A DNA stretch of 64,000 bases from Arion vulgaris (GCA_020796225.1 CM036771.1:26890176-26954175); one strand, 5' to 3'. Shown: positions 50,700 through 62,245, numbered from the stretch's first letter. The notes: generated from the sequence alone by a model not told the origin. A program made the numbers and translations.

Positions 50700-53600
50700 T
50701 TATTGGTTACTGGTTATTGGTTATTGGTTACTAACTGACGTCATTGCCGGGCAAACCATAGGTGCTCAGTCTCCCCAACAGATATCGAAGAGTATGCATA
50801 CTGATGGTTCCTGTGGCTCGCTGATTAAACACACCTCTCACTCTGCCTCTCAGGCATCCAGTTCGACATGAACAAAGGGTATTCCAAACTGCTTAAATCG
50901 CTTGATCGATTCAACATCGATTTTAGTGTCCTCATCCAACAGAGAGTCTCGAAGAGACCAAGAATATCCCTTATCCATCTTCAACTCCCAACAATCGATG
51001 CTGTTGATGCAAGCCTGTCCGCTCTCTCATTACTGTAAACACCTGCATGCCCAGGACAGTATATCCACGTAAGCCGCTGAGGTTAGAAACTTCTATAGAC
51101 GACATCCACTCATACCAAACCTGCCCTTCTGGATCTTGAAGCATCGACTGAGAGTCAGATACAACAACTGCCCCAGTAAATGAAGTCCCAGAAATCCAAT
51201 GGAGGGCAGCAGTAACGGCCTCAACCTCCATCCTCATACTAGAAGTAGTTGTCCTGTATGCCCCACTTCGCTCTGCAACAACCCTACCATGCGAATTAGC
51301 CAAGAAACCCCAACCGGATTTCTCACCACGTTGAACCGACCCATCGGTATATACAACAACATCATCATCCCTTTGCATTATCTTCTATCAGCTGCTTAAC
51401 TGCGAGATCCGTCTTCATGTTGCCCCAATCTCTACATTCTCTTCCAAGAGTAATGATAACGTTGAGATAGTTCATCATGCTTCCATCTGTTGGGATCCAT
51501 TCTTCCCTTTGTAGAGTCGCAACCTAATCACCTGGCCAATCGTTCTCTCAGCCTGGGCCATCCACGACATGCCACGCTTGATTCTCGTGCCCTTAACATC
51601 ATTAGTGTTCTTGCGAAGTGGATGTCTCTTATCCGCAGTAACCGCATATATGCCTTGGTTTGGGCGATTGCATGACGGGAGCGTAGTGACAGAAGGCCAA
51701 GCATATATCTCATCTTCACAATGGGGGTATCTCTAGTGCAGCCCAGAACTATACGCATACCTTCATTCTGAACCTGTTCGAGTCGTTCACATTGTGATCT
51801 TGATATCGTAAGAATTCCGAGTCCGTAATCTACCACTGACATTACCAGTCGATCGAACAAAAGGGCCAGTAGTCTCTGCTCAAGGTGTGCGGCCACCATA
51901 ACTTTGAGAGCCGCAAGACCACTCTTGCACCGTTGTATCGTCTGTTCAATATGGTGTTTGAAAGATAGACTACGATCAAAGGTTATTCCAAGATAGCGAA
52001 GCCTGTCTCTGCGCTCGATGGTATGTTCATCAAAGATTATACAGGGTAGGTCAGCCTTGACGATGTGATTATTCAACGAGCACCACAACATACACGCTTT
52101 TTCAGGATTGACCTGAGAGCGAGACTCTCCACACCAACCCGAGATGGTATGCAATGTTTTCTGAATGTCGTCAACCATCTCTCGTCTATCTGACCCAGTC
52201 CTATATATTAAGATATCATCTGCAAATGTCAATGTCCGACCCAATCCGGTTGGCTGAATTTTAGCTACATTTGCTGTGTAAATATTAAACAACACGGTGA
52301 TAGAGGAGAACCCTGGGGTAATCCCGGGCATATACGAGCAGGATCCGATGTCCATGTTCCTAAACGGAGTGCAACGGTTCTTTCCATTAAAGAAGCAGCT
52401 ATCCAGTTTACCAGCCAAGGATTAAGTTTACATTTAATCAAAGAGCGCACCATTATTGAATAATTCACCTTGTTATAAGCATCCTCCAGTCGATGGCCAC
52501 AGCAACAGTCTCTTGCTTGGATTGGAAGCCTTCATAAACATCATATGCAAACGTGCCAGCATTGTTCCATGTCCCTTTCATTGGCCGGTAGCTACCCAAA
52601 GTGTCAAGGAGAATGTGGTCATTCTCCAAGTGACACATTACCTTTCTGGCCACTATCTTCTCTAGTAATTTGCCATATACATTTTGCAAGGTGAGTATGC
52701 GGTAGCTGCTGAGCAGTTTAGGATCCTTCCCATGTTTGTGGAGGGTCGTAAATAACTATGAAGCCAATCTCGGTACCACAGCATTCTGTACACTTTCATT
52801 AAAATCCACCACAACTGCATTAATAACAGTCTCGTCCAGCTGTTTGATGTGATGATATTGGACACCATCAGGCCCTGGAGCGGTGCTGTGGCTTGCCTTG
52901 AGTGCATTAACACATCCTCCTTTGTTATTAAGTCAATGTAAGGTTCTCCAGAGCTAGTAATATCACGAAGAGCACTTATGATATTATGGCGGTCAGTTTT
53001 ATCACCTTTTCTGTCTGTTCCACGAAACGATGAAGGAACCCCTGCCCCTTTTCTGCATCTGTTGTCAAGACGGATCCTGACGAGTCACGTAAAGTAGGAA
53101 AAGACTGCTGGTATTCCTCCTGTTCATTTTGCGATGAAACTGCCAGAATTGATATAGAGACTTGTCGCCACAGACTTGCGTTATGAAAGTCTCCCATAAC
53201 CCACTCTTTGCCTCACTAGCCAATACTTTGAAATCCCCAGTGGCTTTGTGGCGAATAGCAGACTTTTCAGCCACATCACATATTTCTAGGTCGCTTCTTT
53301 CGTGCTCTCTGCCATGACTTGAGCAGCTTCTTTTCCAGCCATGCTTTTTCAACATTTTCATGCCACCAAGGTGGTTGCAGGAAAGGAGTCCTAGCAGTCT
53401 TCTTTCTGGCAGTCTGTCGCAGTATACGTAATGGGTTTTCGTGATCAGAGTGGCATGGCGTGATGAAAGACAGATTTGGGTCTTCTGTGTCGCAAATTAT
53501 TGGCCTTATTAAGAAGAACAACGCAGAGGAGATGATCACTATCTTGAGCCCCAAGAACATTCCATCGAGCAAAAGTAGCATCTGTTGTGGAGATCAGTGC

Positions 53601-54404
53601 CAGATCAATGACACCATCAGTGTCCTCAGGTCTAGAAGCTAACCGAGTTGGGCGGCCGTCATTCAATATCGTCAAGTCAGAGTTTAGTAGAGCAGAACTC
53701 AAGCGATGCCCTGTCTATTCTCGGTAGCGTTGCCCCACTCCTTTGATCGTGCATTGAAATCCCCTGCTATGAGAAACTTTGTGCGTGGTACATCTGAGAG
53801 TTTCTCAAGGAAATCCCAGTTATCTTCAATATGGAGTTTGTCCACATGGGCGTACACATTATAGATTCGCCATACCTGATCACGAATTGTTAATTGAATT
53901 CCTGTAATTCCACACCTCGGTAGAAGTCAGGCGTGTCAAGGCAGTTGTGGGGAAGGCCATGTTTCACATAGATAGCCTGATCTCGTCCTACTCCGGGTTC
54001 ACTGGGAGGAAATAACATTTGAATCCTGGACACTCAAGGGCTTTATCCTGCTGCAAGTTGGTTTTCTGAATCATGAAAATGTCGAAGTCATAGACTAGCT
54101 TCTGTAGAATTGGTCCTCTCTGTTTTGCACTTCGACAATTCCAGTAGCCAATGCGTAGATATTTCAGAGCAAGTCGGTCTGTCTTTCTTCTAAACCGTCT
54201 CTGTCCAGCTCGTCTCTTACGTCCATTTCTCTTCTTCCTCTACCTCTTCTTTTGTATGCATATTTTCTTGTCTGATCTGCTGGAGGACCAGTCAACTGTG
54301 CACGAACCCTGTAGCACCGGCTGGAGCTCATTACATATAATACAAATTAGACAGCAATGTAAACCTGAAAACAAAGAGCATGTAACATTATAATTGGTGA
54401 AAAC
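50700..54404 (-). mobile_element. EN-RT-RNase H retrotransposon (family I1) nested in PLE copy B
   Basis: Flanked by 12-bp near-duplications AGGTATAAAGAA / AGGTATAACGAA (50688-50699, 54405-54416). The 3' tail is an AACCAATA-type repeat (50700-50735). It contains endonuclease, RT and RNase H in order and is the longest copy of this family in the window. A 3' partial copy is at 37344-38215. Confidence 0.87.
50731..54190 (-). pseudogene. Endonuclease-RT-RNase H ORF of the I1 element
   Basis: From right to left: endonuclease start YLRIGYWNCRSAKQRGPIL and FDIFMIQKTNL (the usual catalytic Glu of QET is Lys); NVYAHVDKLHIEDNWDF and FLIAGDFNARSKEWGN; TILNDGRPTRLA and a QDSDH motif (53700-53500). The linker has PWWHENVEKAWLEKK. 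RT follows: YGKLLEKIVARKVM, SYRPMKGTWNNAGTFAYD, TFADDILIYRTGSD and LRYLGITFDRSLSFKHH (52690-51530). RNase H: VVVYTDGSVQRGEKSGWG, SSMRMEVEAVTAALHW and AVVVSDSQSML (51378-51100). Several frameshifts and stops make it non-functional. Confidence 0.85.
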
Positions 54405-54615
54405 AGGTATAACGAAGAAACTATGTGATCAGTAGGCTTGTAGTATACTGATGTAGTGATGGTGGATATGCTGATAGTGATAGTGATGTCAAGAAAGTTG
54501 ACACAAGAGGTAGAGATGTGAGATGTAAACAGAATAGCCGGATTGAAGACATTAATGAAATTAATGAAGCGTGACAAATCGGCTTCAGACATATTGGTAA
54601 TGCCAATACAATCAT

Positions 54616-55241
54616 AGATACATTGATGATTGTATTGGAGTTACCGATATGCCTGAAGCCGATTTGTCACGCTTCATTAATTTCATTAATGTCTTCAATC
54701 GCTATTCGGTTTACATCTCACATCTCTACTCTTGTGTCAGACTTTCTTGACATCACTATCACTATCAGCTATCCACCATCACTACATCGTATACTCAAGC
54801 CTACTGATGCACATAGTTTTCTTCTTTATACCTCTTCCCATTCCCAGGCTTGTCGTGACTCTTTACCATTCTCTCAACTATTGCGCCTTCGTCGCCTCTG
54901 TAGCGAGGACGATGATTTTCTCGATAGAGCTCACGAGATGCTTGATTTCTTTCGTAAGCGCTTATACCCGGATAAGGTGCTTGCATCTGCTATGCGGCGC
55001 GTTCAGCAAATTTTCCCAGGAGGCTCTCTCCAACCAGCATAGAACTTCCAATTCTGACAGGGTGAAACTTGTCTTAACTTTCCACCCTCATAGTTCCCTT
55101 GTGAAGAAAGTCTTATTCCGTCATCTCTCCACTCTTCAGTCTGATCCTGAGACACGTTCAATCTTTCAACACTATCCTTTGGTGGCGTACAGACGGGACA
55201 GAAGTCTTAAGGATATGTTGGTTCAGTCGCCTCAAGCCTAA
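54616..55241 (+). pseudogene. PLE RT C-terminal part, right arm of copy B
   Basis: Opens at RYIDDCIGVTDMPEADLSRF and continues KPTDAHSFLLYTSSHSQACR, RRLCSEDDDFLDRA and LDFFRKRLYPDKVLASAMRR, then VLFRHLSTLQSDPETRS. Frames alternate. Confidence 0.8.
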
Positions 55242-55364
55242 TATCCAGAGTCATTTTGGCACCACCCAGTGTGGCCGTCGGCGCTGCAACACGTGTGCTT
55301 ATGTAATACAGACCCGCACTGTGTCTTTTCCAAAAGCCACTTTCGTTATTGAAGACAGTTTCAC

Positions 55365-55676
55365 GTGCGAGTCCGTAATATTATCTATGCCATTATCTGC
55401 AAGCGGTGCAACAAGGCCTATATTGGGGAAACCGGCAGGAGACTCAGTGACCGATTCGCCCAACACTTGCGCGATATACGCCAATGCTCTGTGACCCCTG
55501 TAGCTACCCATTTCAATGATACTGGCCATTCAGGATCTTGCGATGTCCAGGTCACAGCCATCCGATCATGTTCCTCTGATGATCGTAGTCGATTTGCTCT
55601 GGAGAACCGTTTTATTTCGTTATATGGTACCTTGCGGCCTCTTGGACTCAACGCATTACATTCCTATGCTTCTTAG
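55365..55676 (+). pseudogene. PLE GIY-YIG endonuclease, right arm
   Basis: NIIYAIICKRCNKAYIGETG, DRFAQHLRDIRQCSV, ALENRFISLYG. Same residues as the left arm. Confidence 0.87.
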
Positions 55677-55906
55677 TACTTTCTCATCTCATGCCTTGTA
55701 ATCTACATGTGTATTTGCTTTATATATATAATTTATATTTTCACTTGATTGTATATTGTTTCTCTTCTTTCCACTTCTAGTTTTGTGTTGCACTCATTTC
55801 GTTATTCGTTTTTATTCCCAGATTTTCATTAGATAAATTTGTATGTTTCCGTTATCGTCCATTTCTAAGTGTTCTCTATAATTCGTCACTCCTGTTGTGT
55901 CGTTTG

Positions 55907-55939
55907 CTTGATAAAGGCCTTTTGGTCGAAACGTTGCTG
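55907..55939 (+). ncRNA. Hammerhead-like motif, right arm of PLE copy B
   Basis: TTGATAAAGGCC, loop TTTT, GGTCGAAACG on the plus strand. Confidence 0.45.
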
Positions 55940-56850
55940 TTTATCGTCACTGTTTCTGTATTTTGTAAAACTATAATACTTTGTTTGTACGTGTTTCGCT
56001 ATTTACCAAGTTTTACTGCAGTCTTCCCCCTATTTCGATAATTCTTTGAGCAGATCAGTGGGGTCGCTATGGGCACTAAAATGGGACCTAGTTATGCTTG
56101 TCTGTTCATGGGTTATCTTGAACACCTAGTATGGACTACATATGATGGCCCACTTCCGTCTGTCTATCACAGATACACTGATAACTGTATTGGCATTAGT
56201 GATATGCCTGAAGCCGATTTGTCACGCTTCATTAATTTTATTAATGTTTTCAACCCTGCTATTCGTTTTACTTCTCATCTCCACTTCTTGTGTCAACTTT
56301 CTTGACATTACTATCACCATATACCTATCTACTATTACTACATCAGTATATTACAAGCCTACTGATGCATATAGTTTTCTTCTTTATACTTCTTCCCATC
56401 CCCGGGCTTGTCGTGACTCTTTGCCATTCTCGCAGCTCTTGCGCCTTCGCCTTTGTAGCGAGGACGATGATTTTCGTTATAGAGCTCTCGAGATGCTGAT
56501 TCTTCCGCAGGCGTCTATACCGGAGAAGGTGCTTGTATCTGCTATGCATCGAGTTCAGAAAATCCCTCGCCAGTAGGCCCTTACCAGCCAGCATAGTACT
56601 ACTAACTCTGACAGAGTAAAACTTATCTTAACTTACCACCCCATAGTTCCCTGGTGAATAATGTTTTTTTCCCGTCATCTGTCTATCCTTAAGTCAGATC
56701 CCGAGACCCGTTCAATGTTACCTAACTATCCTTTGGTGGCTTACAGACGGGACAGAAGTCTTAATGATATGTTGGTACACAGTCGCCTTAAGTCCAATAT
56801 CCAGACTCATTTTGGCACTGTCCAGTGTGGCCGTGGGCGTTGCAACACGT

Positions 56851-58186
56851 GTGCTTATGTGATACAGACCCGCACTGTATCTTTTTCTTTAGTGCTTATG
56901 TGATACAGACCCGCACTGTATCTTTTTCTTTAGTGCTTATGTGATACAGACCCGCACTGTATCTTTTCTTTAGTGCTTATGTGACAGACCCACTGTATCT
57001 TTTCTTTAGTGCTATGTGATACAGACCGCACTGTATCTTTTTCTTTAGTGCTTATGTGATACAGACCCGCACTGTATCTTTTTCTTTAGTGCTTATGTGA
57101 TACAGACCCGCACTGTATCTTTTTCTTTAGTGCTTATGTGATACAGACCCGCACTGTATCTTTTTCTTTAGTGCTTATGTGATACAGACCCGCACTGTAT
57201 CTTTTTCTTTAGTGCTTATGTGATACAGACCCGCACTGTATCTTTTTCTTTAGTGCTTATGTGATACAGACCCGCACTGTATCTTTTTCTTTAGTGCTTA
57301 TGTGATACAGACCGCACTGTATCTTTTTCTTTAGTGCTTATGTGATACAGACCCGCACTGTATCTTTTTCTTTAGTGCTTATGTGATACAGACCCGCACT
57401 GTATCTTTTTCTTTAGTGCTTATGTGATACAGACCCGCACTGTATCTTTTTCTTTAGTGCTTATGTGATACAGACCCGCACTGTATCTTTTTCTTTAGTG
57501 CTTATGTGATACAGACCCGCACTGTATCTTTTTCTTTAGTGCTTATGTGATACAGACCCGCACTGTATCTTTTTCTTTAGTGCTTATGTGATACAGACCC
57601 GCACTGTATCTTTTTCTTTAGTGCTTATGTGATACAGACCCGCACTGTATCTTTTTCTTTAGTGCTTATGTATACAGACCCGCACTGTATCTTTTTCTTT
57701 AGTGCTTATGTGATACAGACCCGCACTGTATCTTTTTCTTTAGTGCTTATGTGATACAGACCCGCACTGTATCTTTTTCTTTAGTGCTTATGTGATACAG
57801 ACCCGCACTGTATCTTTTTCTTTAGTGCTTATGTGATACAGACCCGCACTGTATCTTTTTCTTTAGTGCTTATGTGATACAGACCCGCACTGTATCTTTT
57901 TCTTTAGTGCTTATGTGATACGGGACCCGCACTGTATCTTTTCTTTATCTTATGTGATACAGACCCGCACTGTATCTTTTTCTTTAGTGCTTATGTGATA
58001 CAGACCCCACTGTATCTTTTCTTTAGTGCTTATGTATACAGACCCACTGTATCTTTTTCTTTAGTGCTATGTGATACAGACCCGTCTGTATCTTTTTCTT
58101 TAGTGCTTATGTGATACAGACCCGTACTGTATCTTTTTCTTTAGTGCTTATGTGATACAGACCCGCACTGTATCTTTTTCTTTAGC
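56851..58186. repeat. Minisatellite, 41-bp unit, about 32 copies, inside PLE copy C
   Basis: GTGCTTATGTGATACAGACC recurs every 41 bp. The first unit is the PLE codons CAYVIQTRTVSF between RT and nuclease. The other PLE copies carry that segment once. Since 41 is not a multiple of three, the expansion destroys the frame. Confidence 0.97.
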
Positions 58187-58189
58187 TAC

Positions 58190-58500
58190 TTTGTTATTGA
58201 AGATGGTTTCACATGCGAGTCCCGTAATCTTAGCTATGAAATAATCTGTAAGCGTTGTAAAAAAGGCTTATATCGGCAAGAGACTCAGTGACCGATTCGC
58301 CCAACACTAGCGTGACATACAATAATGCTCTGTGACCCATATAGCCACCCATTTCAATGATACTGGCCATTTAGGAGCTCACGATGTTCAGGTCACAGCC
58401 ATCCGATCATGTTCCTCGGATGATTGCAGTTGATTTGCTCTGGAGAATCGGTTGATTTTGTTGTATGGTACCTTGCGACCACGTGGCTCAACGTATTACA
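58190..58500 (+). pseudogene. Degraded GIY-YIG end of PLE copy C
   Basis: FVIEDGFTCESRNLS resumes the PLE protein after the array. The YIG region is frameshifted, and later DNA matches the nuclease end and LRPRG-like terminus. Confidence 0.75.
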
Positions 58501-58759
58501 TTCCTATGCTTCTTAGTACTTTCTCTTCTCACGCCTTGTAATCTATATGTGCACATGTTGCATGTATTCAAACTATATATTTAATTGATTTTTTATTATT
58601 TCTCTTCTTTTCTATTTCTAGTTTTTATGTGTGTGTTTTTGTGTTACATTTATTTCGTTATTCGTTTTATTCTCAGATTTTCATTAGAAACGTTTGAATG
58701 TCTCTGTTTGTCCCCATATGTTATTGTTTTTTAAAATTCGTCACTCCTGTTGTTTGTTT

Positions 58760-58793
58760 GCTTGATAAAGACCGTGTTGGTCGAAATGTTGCT
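58760..58793 (+). ncRNA. Hammerhead-like motif in PLE copy C
   Basis: TTGATAAAGACC, loop GTGTT, GGTCGAAATG. The G-to-A change in the 5' stem strand turns a G-U pair into A-U. Confidence 0.45.
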
Positions 58794-58880
58794 GTATTTT
58801 GTCATTGTTTTTGTAATTTGTAAAACTACAGTACTTTGTGATTACTTATTTCGCCAATCAAATAGTTTTACTGCAGTCTC

Positions 58881-59878
58881 ATCCTTATTATAAAATGTGT
58901 ATAACACGAACACATGTCTGCTAGAAGTTCTGGAAATTTACAAATCACAGACATCGTTTATCAACGCCGTTTTCATGATCCTATGATAGTCAAAAAGATA
59001 ATTATGTAATTCACATACACTGACCATTTTTTTCAACTATTCCATATAAAACGTCTACCGTTTTAATTTCTTGATCGTTTGAATCATCATCATTGCATTT
59101 CGGTGATTCACCATGATTGTTTTTTATACCTCGATGGAGTTTCAACATCACGACATATCGAACTACTGTCAACCTGGCATGCCTTGACGAATCTCACGCG
59201 TACAATTACCAGGACGTAGCGGGGTAAACATATTAACATGGTTAGGTTTGAGCTATTAATAATAAAATGTGATTGTCACTGAAAGACCGTTATATTTGTC
59301 TTGTGTTTGCAATAGTTTTAGCACATTGCTCGTGTATGAAATATAAAGTAAGTGATAGTAAATTTCGGATACATATTTGTGTATTTTTCTCTTTATTCTT
59401 CGTTCTAGGAAAACCAGTTGTTGACACTGGTTGTGAATTGAATGGGATTTAAGTCAATGCACAAACGTAAGTTGTTCTGCTAGATATTTATACATATCTA
59501 TGTCATCCAAAACACAATGAAGTCGCTACTAGACCGGTACACGGAAGTATTAAAAAGACTTACGTTATAGAAGCAAACATACGGTTTAATTCAAAATAAC
59601 ACCACTCAGTCGCAAACTGTAACTTAAGTCACACACGAATAAAAACTAAACAAAACCAGGAACAATTTGAGTTTACCGACAACTTTGCCATTTATAACGC
59701 AAATTCTGCAACAATACATGTAATGCCTGAACAACGTTTAAACTACAGCAGTATTGTCGACACTTCGCTCTTTTGACCATTTTCAGTTATAATCATACTT
59801 CAGATTGGATAGTAGTACATCTCGTTTCTCTCTTTTTAAAGAGTTTGACATTAAATACTTTTTCTACACATGAAGAAA
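58881..59878. other. Mostly unassigned
   Basis: Only a short tail-like piece of the 35930 SINE candidate (ATCATCATCATTGCATTTCG, about 59080) is recognised. Confidence 0.4.
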
Positions 59879-59879
59879 T

Positions 59880-60437
59880 GTTATGTTCTAGTATAGTAGT
59901 ACTATATGTTCTAGTATAGTAGTACTATATGTTCTAGTATAGTAGTACTATATGTTCTAGTATAGTAGTACTATATGTTCTAGTATAGTAGTACTATATG
60001 TTCTAGTATAGTAGTACTATATGTTCTAGTATAGTAGTACTATATGTTCTAGTATAGTAGTACTATATGTTCTAGTATAGTAGTACTATATGTTCTAGTA
60101 TAGTAGTACTATATGTTCTAGTATAGTAGTACTATATGTTCTAGTATAGTAGTACTATATGTTCTAGTATAGTAGTACTATATGTTCTAGTATAGTAGTA
60201 CTATATGTTCTAGTATAGTAGTACTATATGTTCTAGTATAGTAGTACTATATGTTCTAGTATAGTAGTACTATATGTTCTAGTATAGTAGTACTATATGT
60301 TCTAGTATAGTAGTACTATATGTTCTAGTATAGTAGTACTATATGTTCTAGTATAGTAGTACTATATGTTCTAGTATAGTAGTACTATATGTTCTAGTAT
60401 AGTAGTACTATATGTTCTAGTATAGTAGTACTATAGT
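59880..60437. repeat. Minisatellite, 23-bp unit, about 24 copies, near-perfect
   Basis: ATGTTCTAGTATAGTAGTAC plus TAT, essentially without variants. Each unit holds the hairpin TATAGTA-G-TACTATA. Confidence 0.97.
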
Positions 60438-60551
60438 AGTTTTCTGGTTTCAAGATGGAATGTGTTGTTTTCTTCCTACTTGCTATGCTCGGTTGATCTG
60501 AGACCTAATAATCCTCAATGGTAAAAACCCCAGTATTTCTGAAACAGAGGA
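60438..60551. repeat. Dispersed repeat, copy 1
   Basis: Similar to 62248-62371: GGTTTCAAGATGGAA, CCTAATAATCCTCA, AAAACCCCAGTATTTC and GAAACAGAGGATTTATC. Confidence 0.8.
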
Positions 60552-60640
60552 TTTATCAACGAACCGCATCACATGGAGATCTAAAACCTCTGCCCTATGT
60601 GCCGCCTTTGGCACGAAAGGAACAAACTAACTAACTATAG
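60552..60640 (+). pseudogene. RTE R4 3' terminal fragment
   Basis: ACCGCATCACATGGAGATCT then CTAACTAACTA, matching the end of the copy at 21999-22573. Only the last ~90 bp were inserted. Confidence 0.8.
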
Positions 60641-61455
60641 TAGTACTAACAATTTTTTTCTTTCTTCTCTTGTCATTACACTGCTACCAGGTTGTTGTCC
60701 AGTGTCGTGGTTTTCTGTTTTTGTCTTGCGCTTTTCTAGTGGTTTGGGTGATTGTTACTTTTGCTCTTTGACAGGGTTCTGCTACACAATCTAACCATCT
60801 TTTCGTAGACTTTCTCTGGCCTTCTTCCTGATGTTCTGTTGTAGAAGACTGTATACTCTGGAGTTTGGATGCATTCTCATTAAGATTCCCTGATGTTCTG
60901 TTGTAGAACACTCTGTATACTCTGGAGTTTGGATGCATTCTCATTAAGATTCCCTGATGTTCTGTTGTAGAACACTCTGTATACTGTGGAGTTTGGATGC
61001 ATTCTCATTAAGATTCCCTGATGTTCTGTTGTAGAACACTCTGTATACTGTGGAGTTTGGATGCATTCTCATTAAGATTCCATGATGTTCTGTTGTAGAA
61101 CACTCTGTATACTCTGGAGTTTGGATGCATTCTTATTAAGATTCCCTGATGTTCTGTTGTAGAACACTCTGTATACTGTGGAGTTTGGATGCATTCTCAT
61201 TAAGATTCCATGATGTTCTGTTGTAGAACACTCTGTATACTGTGGAGTTTGGATGCATTCTCATTAAGATTCCTGATGTTCTGTTGTAGAACACTCTGTA
61301 TACTGTGGAGTTTGGATGCATTCTCATTAAGATTCCTGATGTTCTGTTGTAGAACACTCTGTATACTGTGGAGTTTGGATGCATTCTCATTAAGATTCCC
61401 TGATGTTCTGTTGTAGAAGACTGTATACGGTGGGGTTTGGATGCATTCTCATTAA
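60641..61455 (-). pseudogene. RTE R3 3' fragment with an internal 62-64-bp array
   Basis: The minus strand ends like the fragment at 1-480 (3' UTR CACTGG...AACC...GTAGCAGTGT, GAA-rich tail). Ahead of it the codons for MRMHPNSTVYRVFYNRTSG are repeated about ten times, starting at 60831 and every 62-64 bp to 61440. In the copy at 1-480 this segment is single. Confidence 0.9.
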
Positions 61456-61549
61456 GTGTACTAACAATAAAGTCGCATAATACGTTTGAATCAATTCTTA
61501 CCGACTATGATCCTTCTAAGAATGTTCTTCAAGTTTGTTATTTATCACT

Positions 61550-62245
61550 GAGTTTTTTTCAAGAACCCCAGAGGAAGCAACGGAAGTAACAAATATGATC
61601 AACAAATGAACAGGGTACAGGTATTAAGAGCTTCCGAAAAACAAATAGACAAACACGGGACTCGAACCACTTACCTAGTCCTTACGACACCAATCGCCTA
61701 GCCTAGCAATACGAGCGTCTTTACGATCACAACCAATGAGCCATTCTAAAAACATGACTCACGGGGGAGTGTCTTTCTCAAACGCTACGTTACAGCCAGA
61801 CACAGGACAATCAGGTAAGGTTCGATCGAACAGTGTTTGCACAAACACATGCTATAAGCTTATTGTGCTTGTATATATTAGAGACGAGACAATACCATAC
61901 ATACACACATCATTCAAAGTACTCGTAGCTTCAAATTAAATATAAGATGAACACAAGGAGTTTTTTTCAAGAACCCCAGAGGAAGCAACGAATATGATCA
62001 ACAAATGAACAGGGTACAGGTATTAAGAGCTTCAGAAAAACAAATAGACAAACACGGGACTCGAACCACTTACGACACCAATCGCCTAGCCTAGCAATAC
62101 GAGCGTCTTTGCGAACACAACCAATGAGCCATTCCAAAAAAATCACTCACGAGGGAGTGTCTTTCTCAAACACTACGTTACAGCCAGACACAGGACAATC
62201 AGGTAAGGTTCGATCGAACAATTCTATAAGCTTACCTGTTTTCCG
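61550..62245 (-). repeat. Two tandem copies of a repeat with tRNA-like promoter boxes
   Basis: Copies at about 61550-61825 and 61960-62225. The minus strand carries box B consensus GGTTCGAGTCC, and 30-odd bases upstream a box A-like GCTAGGCTAGGCGATTGG. The second copy lacks 11 bases between the boxes. They look like a tRNA-derived SINE pair or a duplicated SINE; no tail was identified. Confidence 0.5.

Larger units (their letters stand above)
49530..56039. mobile_element. Inner Penelope-like element, inverted dimer (copy B)
   Basis: Flanked by a 14-bp duplication AATTCTTTGAGCAG (49516-49529, 56040-56053). The minus arm (49530-50699 plus 54405-54615) and plus arm (54616-56039) are near-identical and meet at 54615/54616 without spacer, both truncated in the catalytic YIDD codons. 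Only the right end carries the ~45-bp terminus with AGTTTTACTGCAGT, as in copy A. The minus arm is split by the I1 element. Confidence 0.88.
49125..58880 (+). mobile_element. Outer Penelope-like element (copy C), split by a 6.5-kb insertion
   Basis: The left part (49125-49529) encodes RT start blocks ILYAPKIHKLHNSGRPIISA and FSCPTEHISEFLDIIL, ending at FNDQFFEQ. The right part (56040-58880) resumes at FFEQISGVAMGTKMGP and runs through a degraded GIY-YIG end to the terminal repeat. The catalytic box reads RYTDNCIGI instead of RYIDDCIGI. A 41-bp array lies between RT and nuclease. 5'-truncated and dead. Confidence 0.85.

Noticed and set aside
56851..58186. CRISPR or bacterial repeat array
   Set aside because: A 41-bp head-to-tail minisatellite without spacers, derived from PLE codons.
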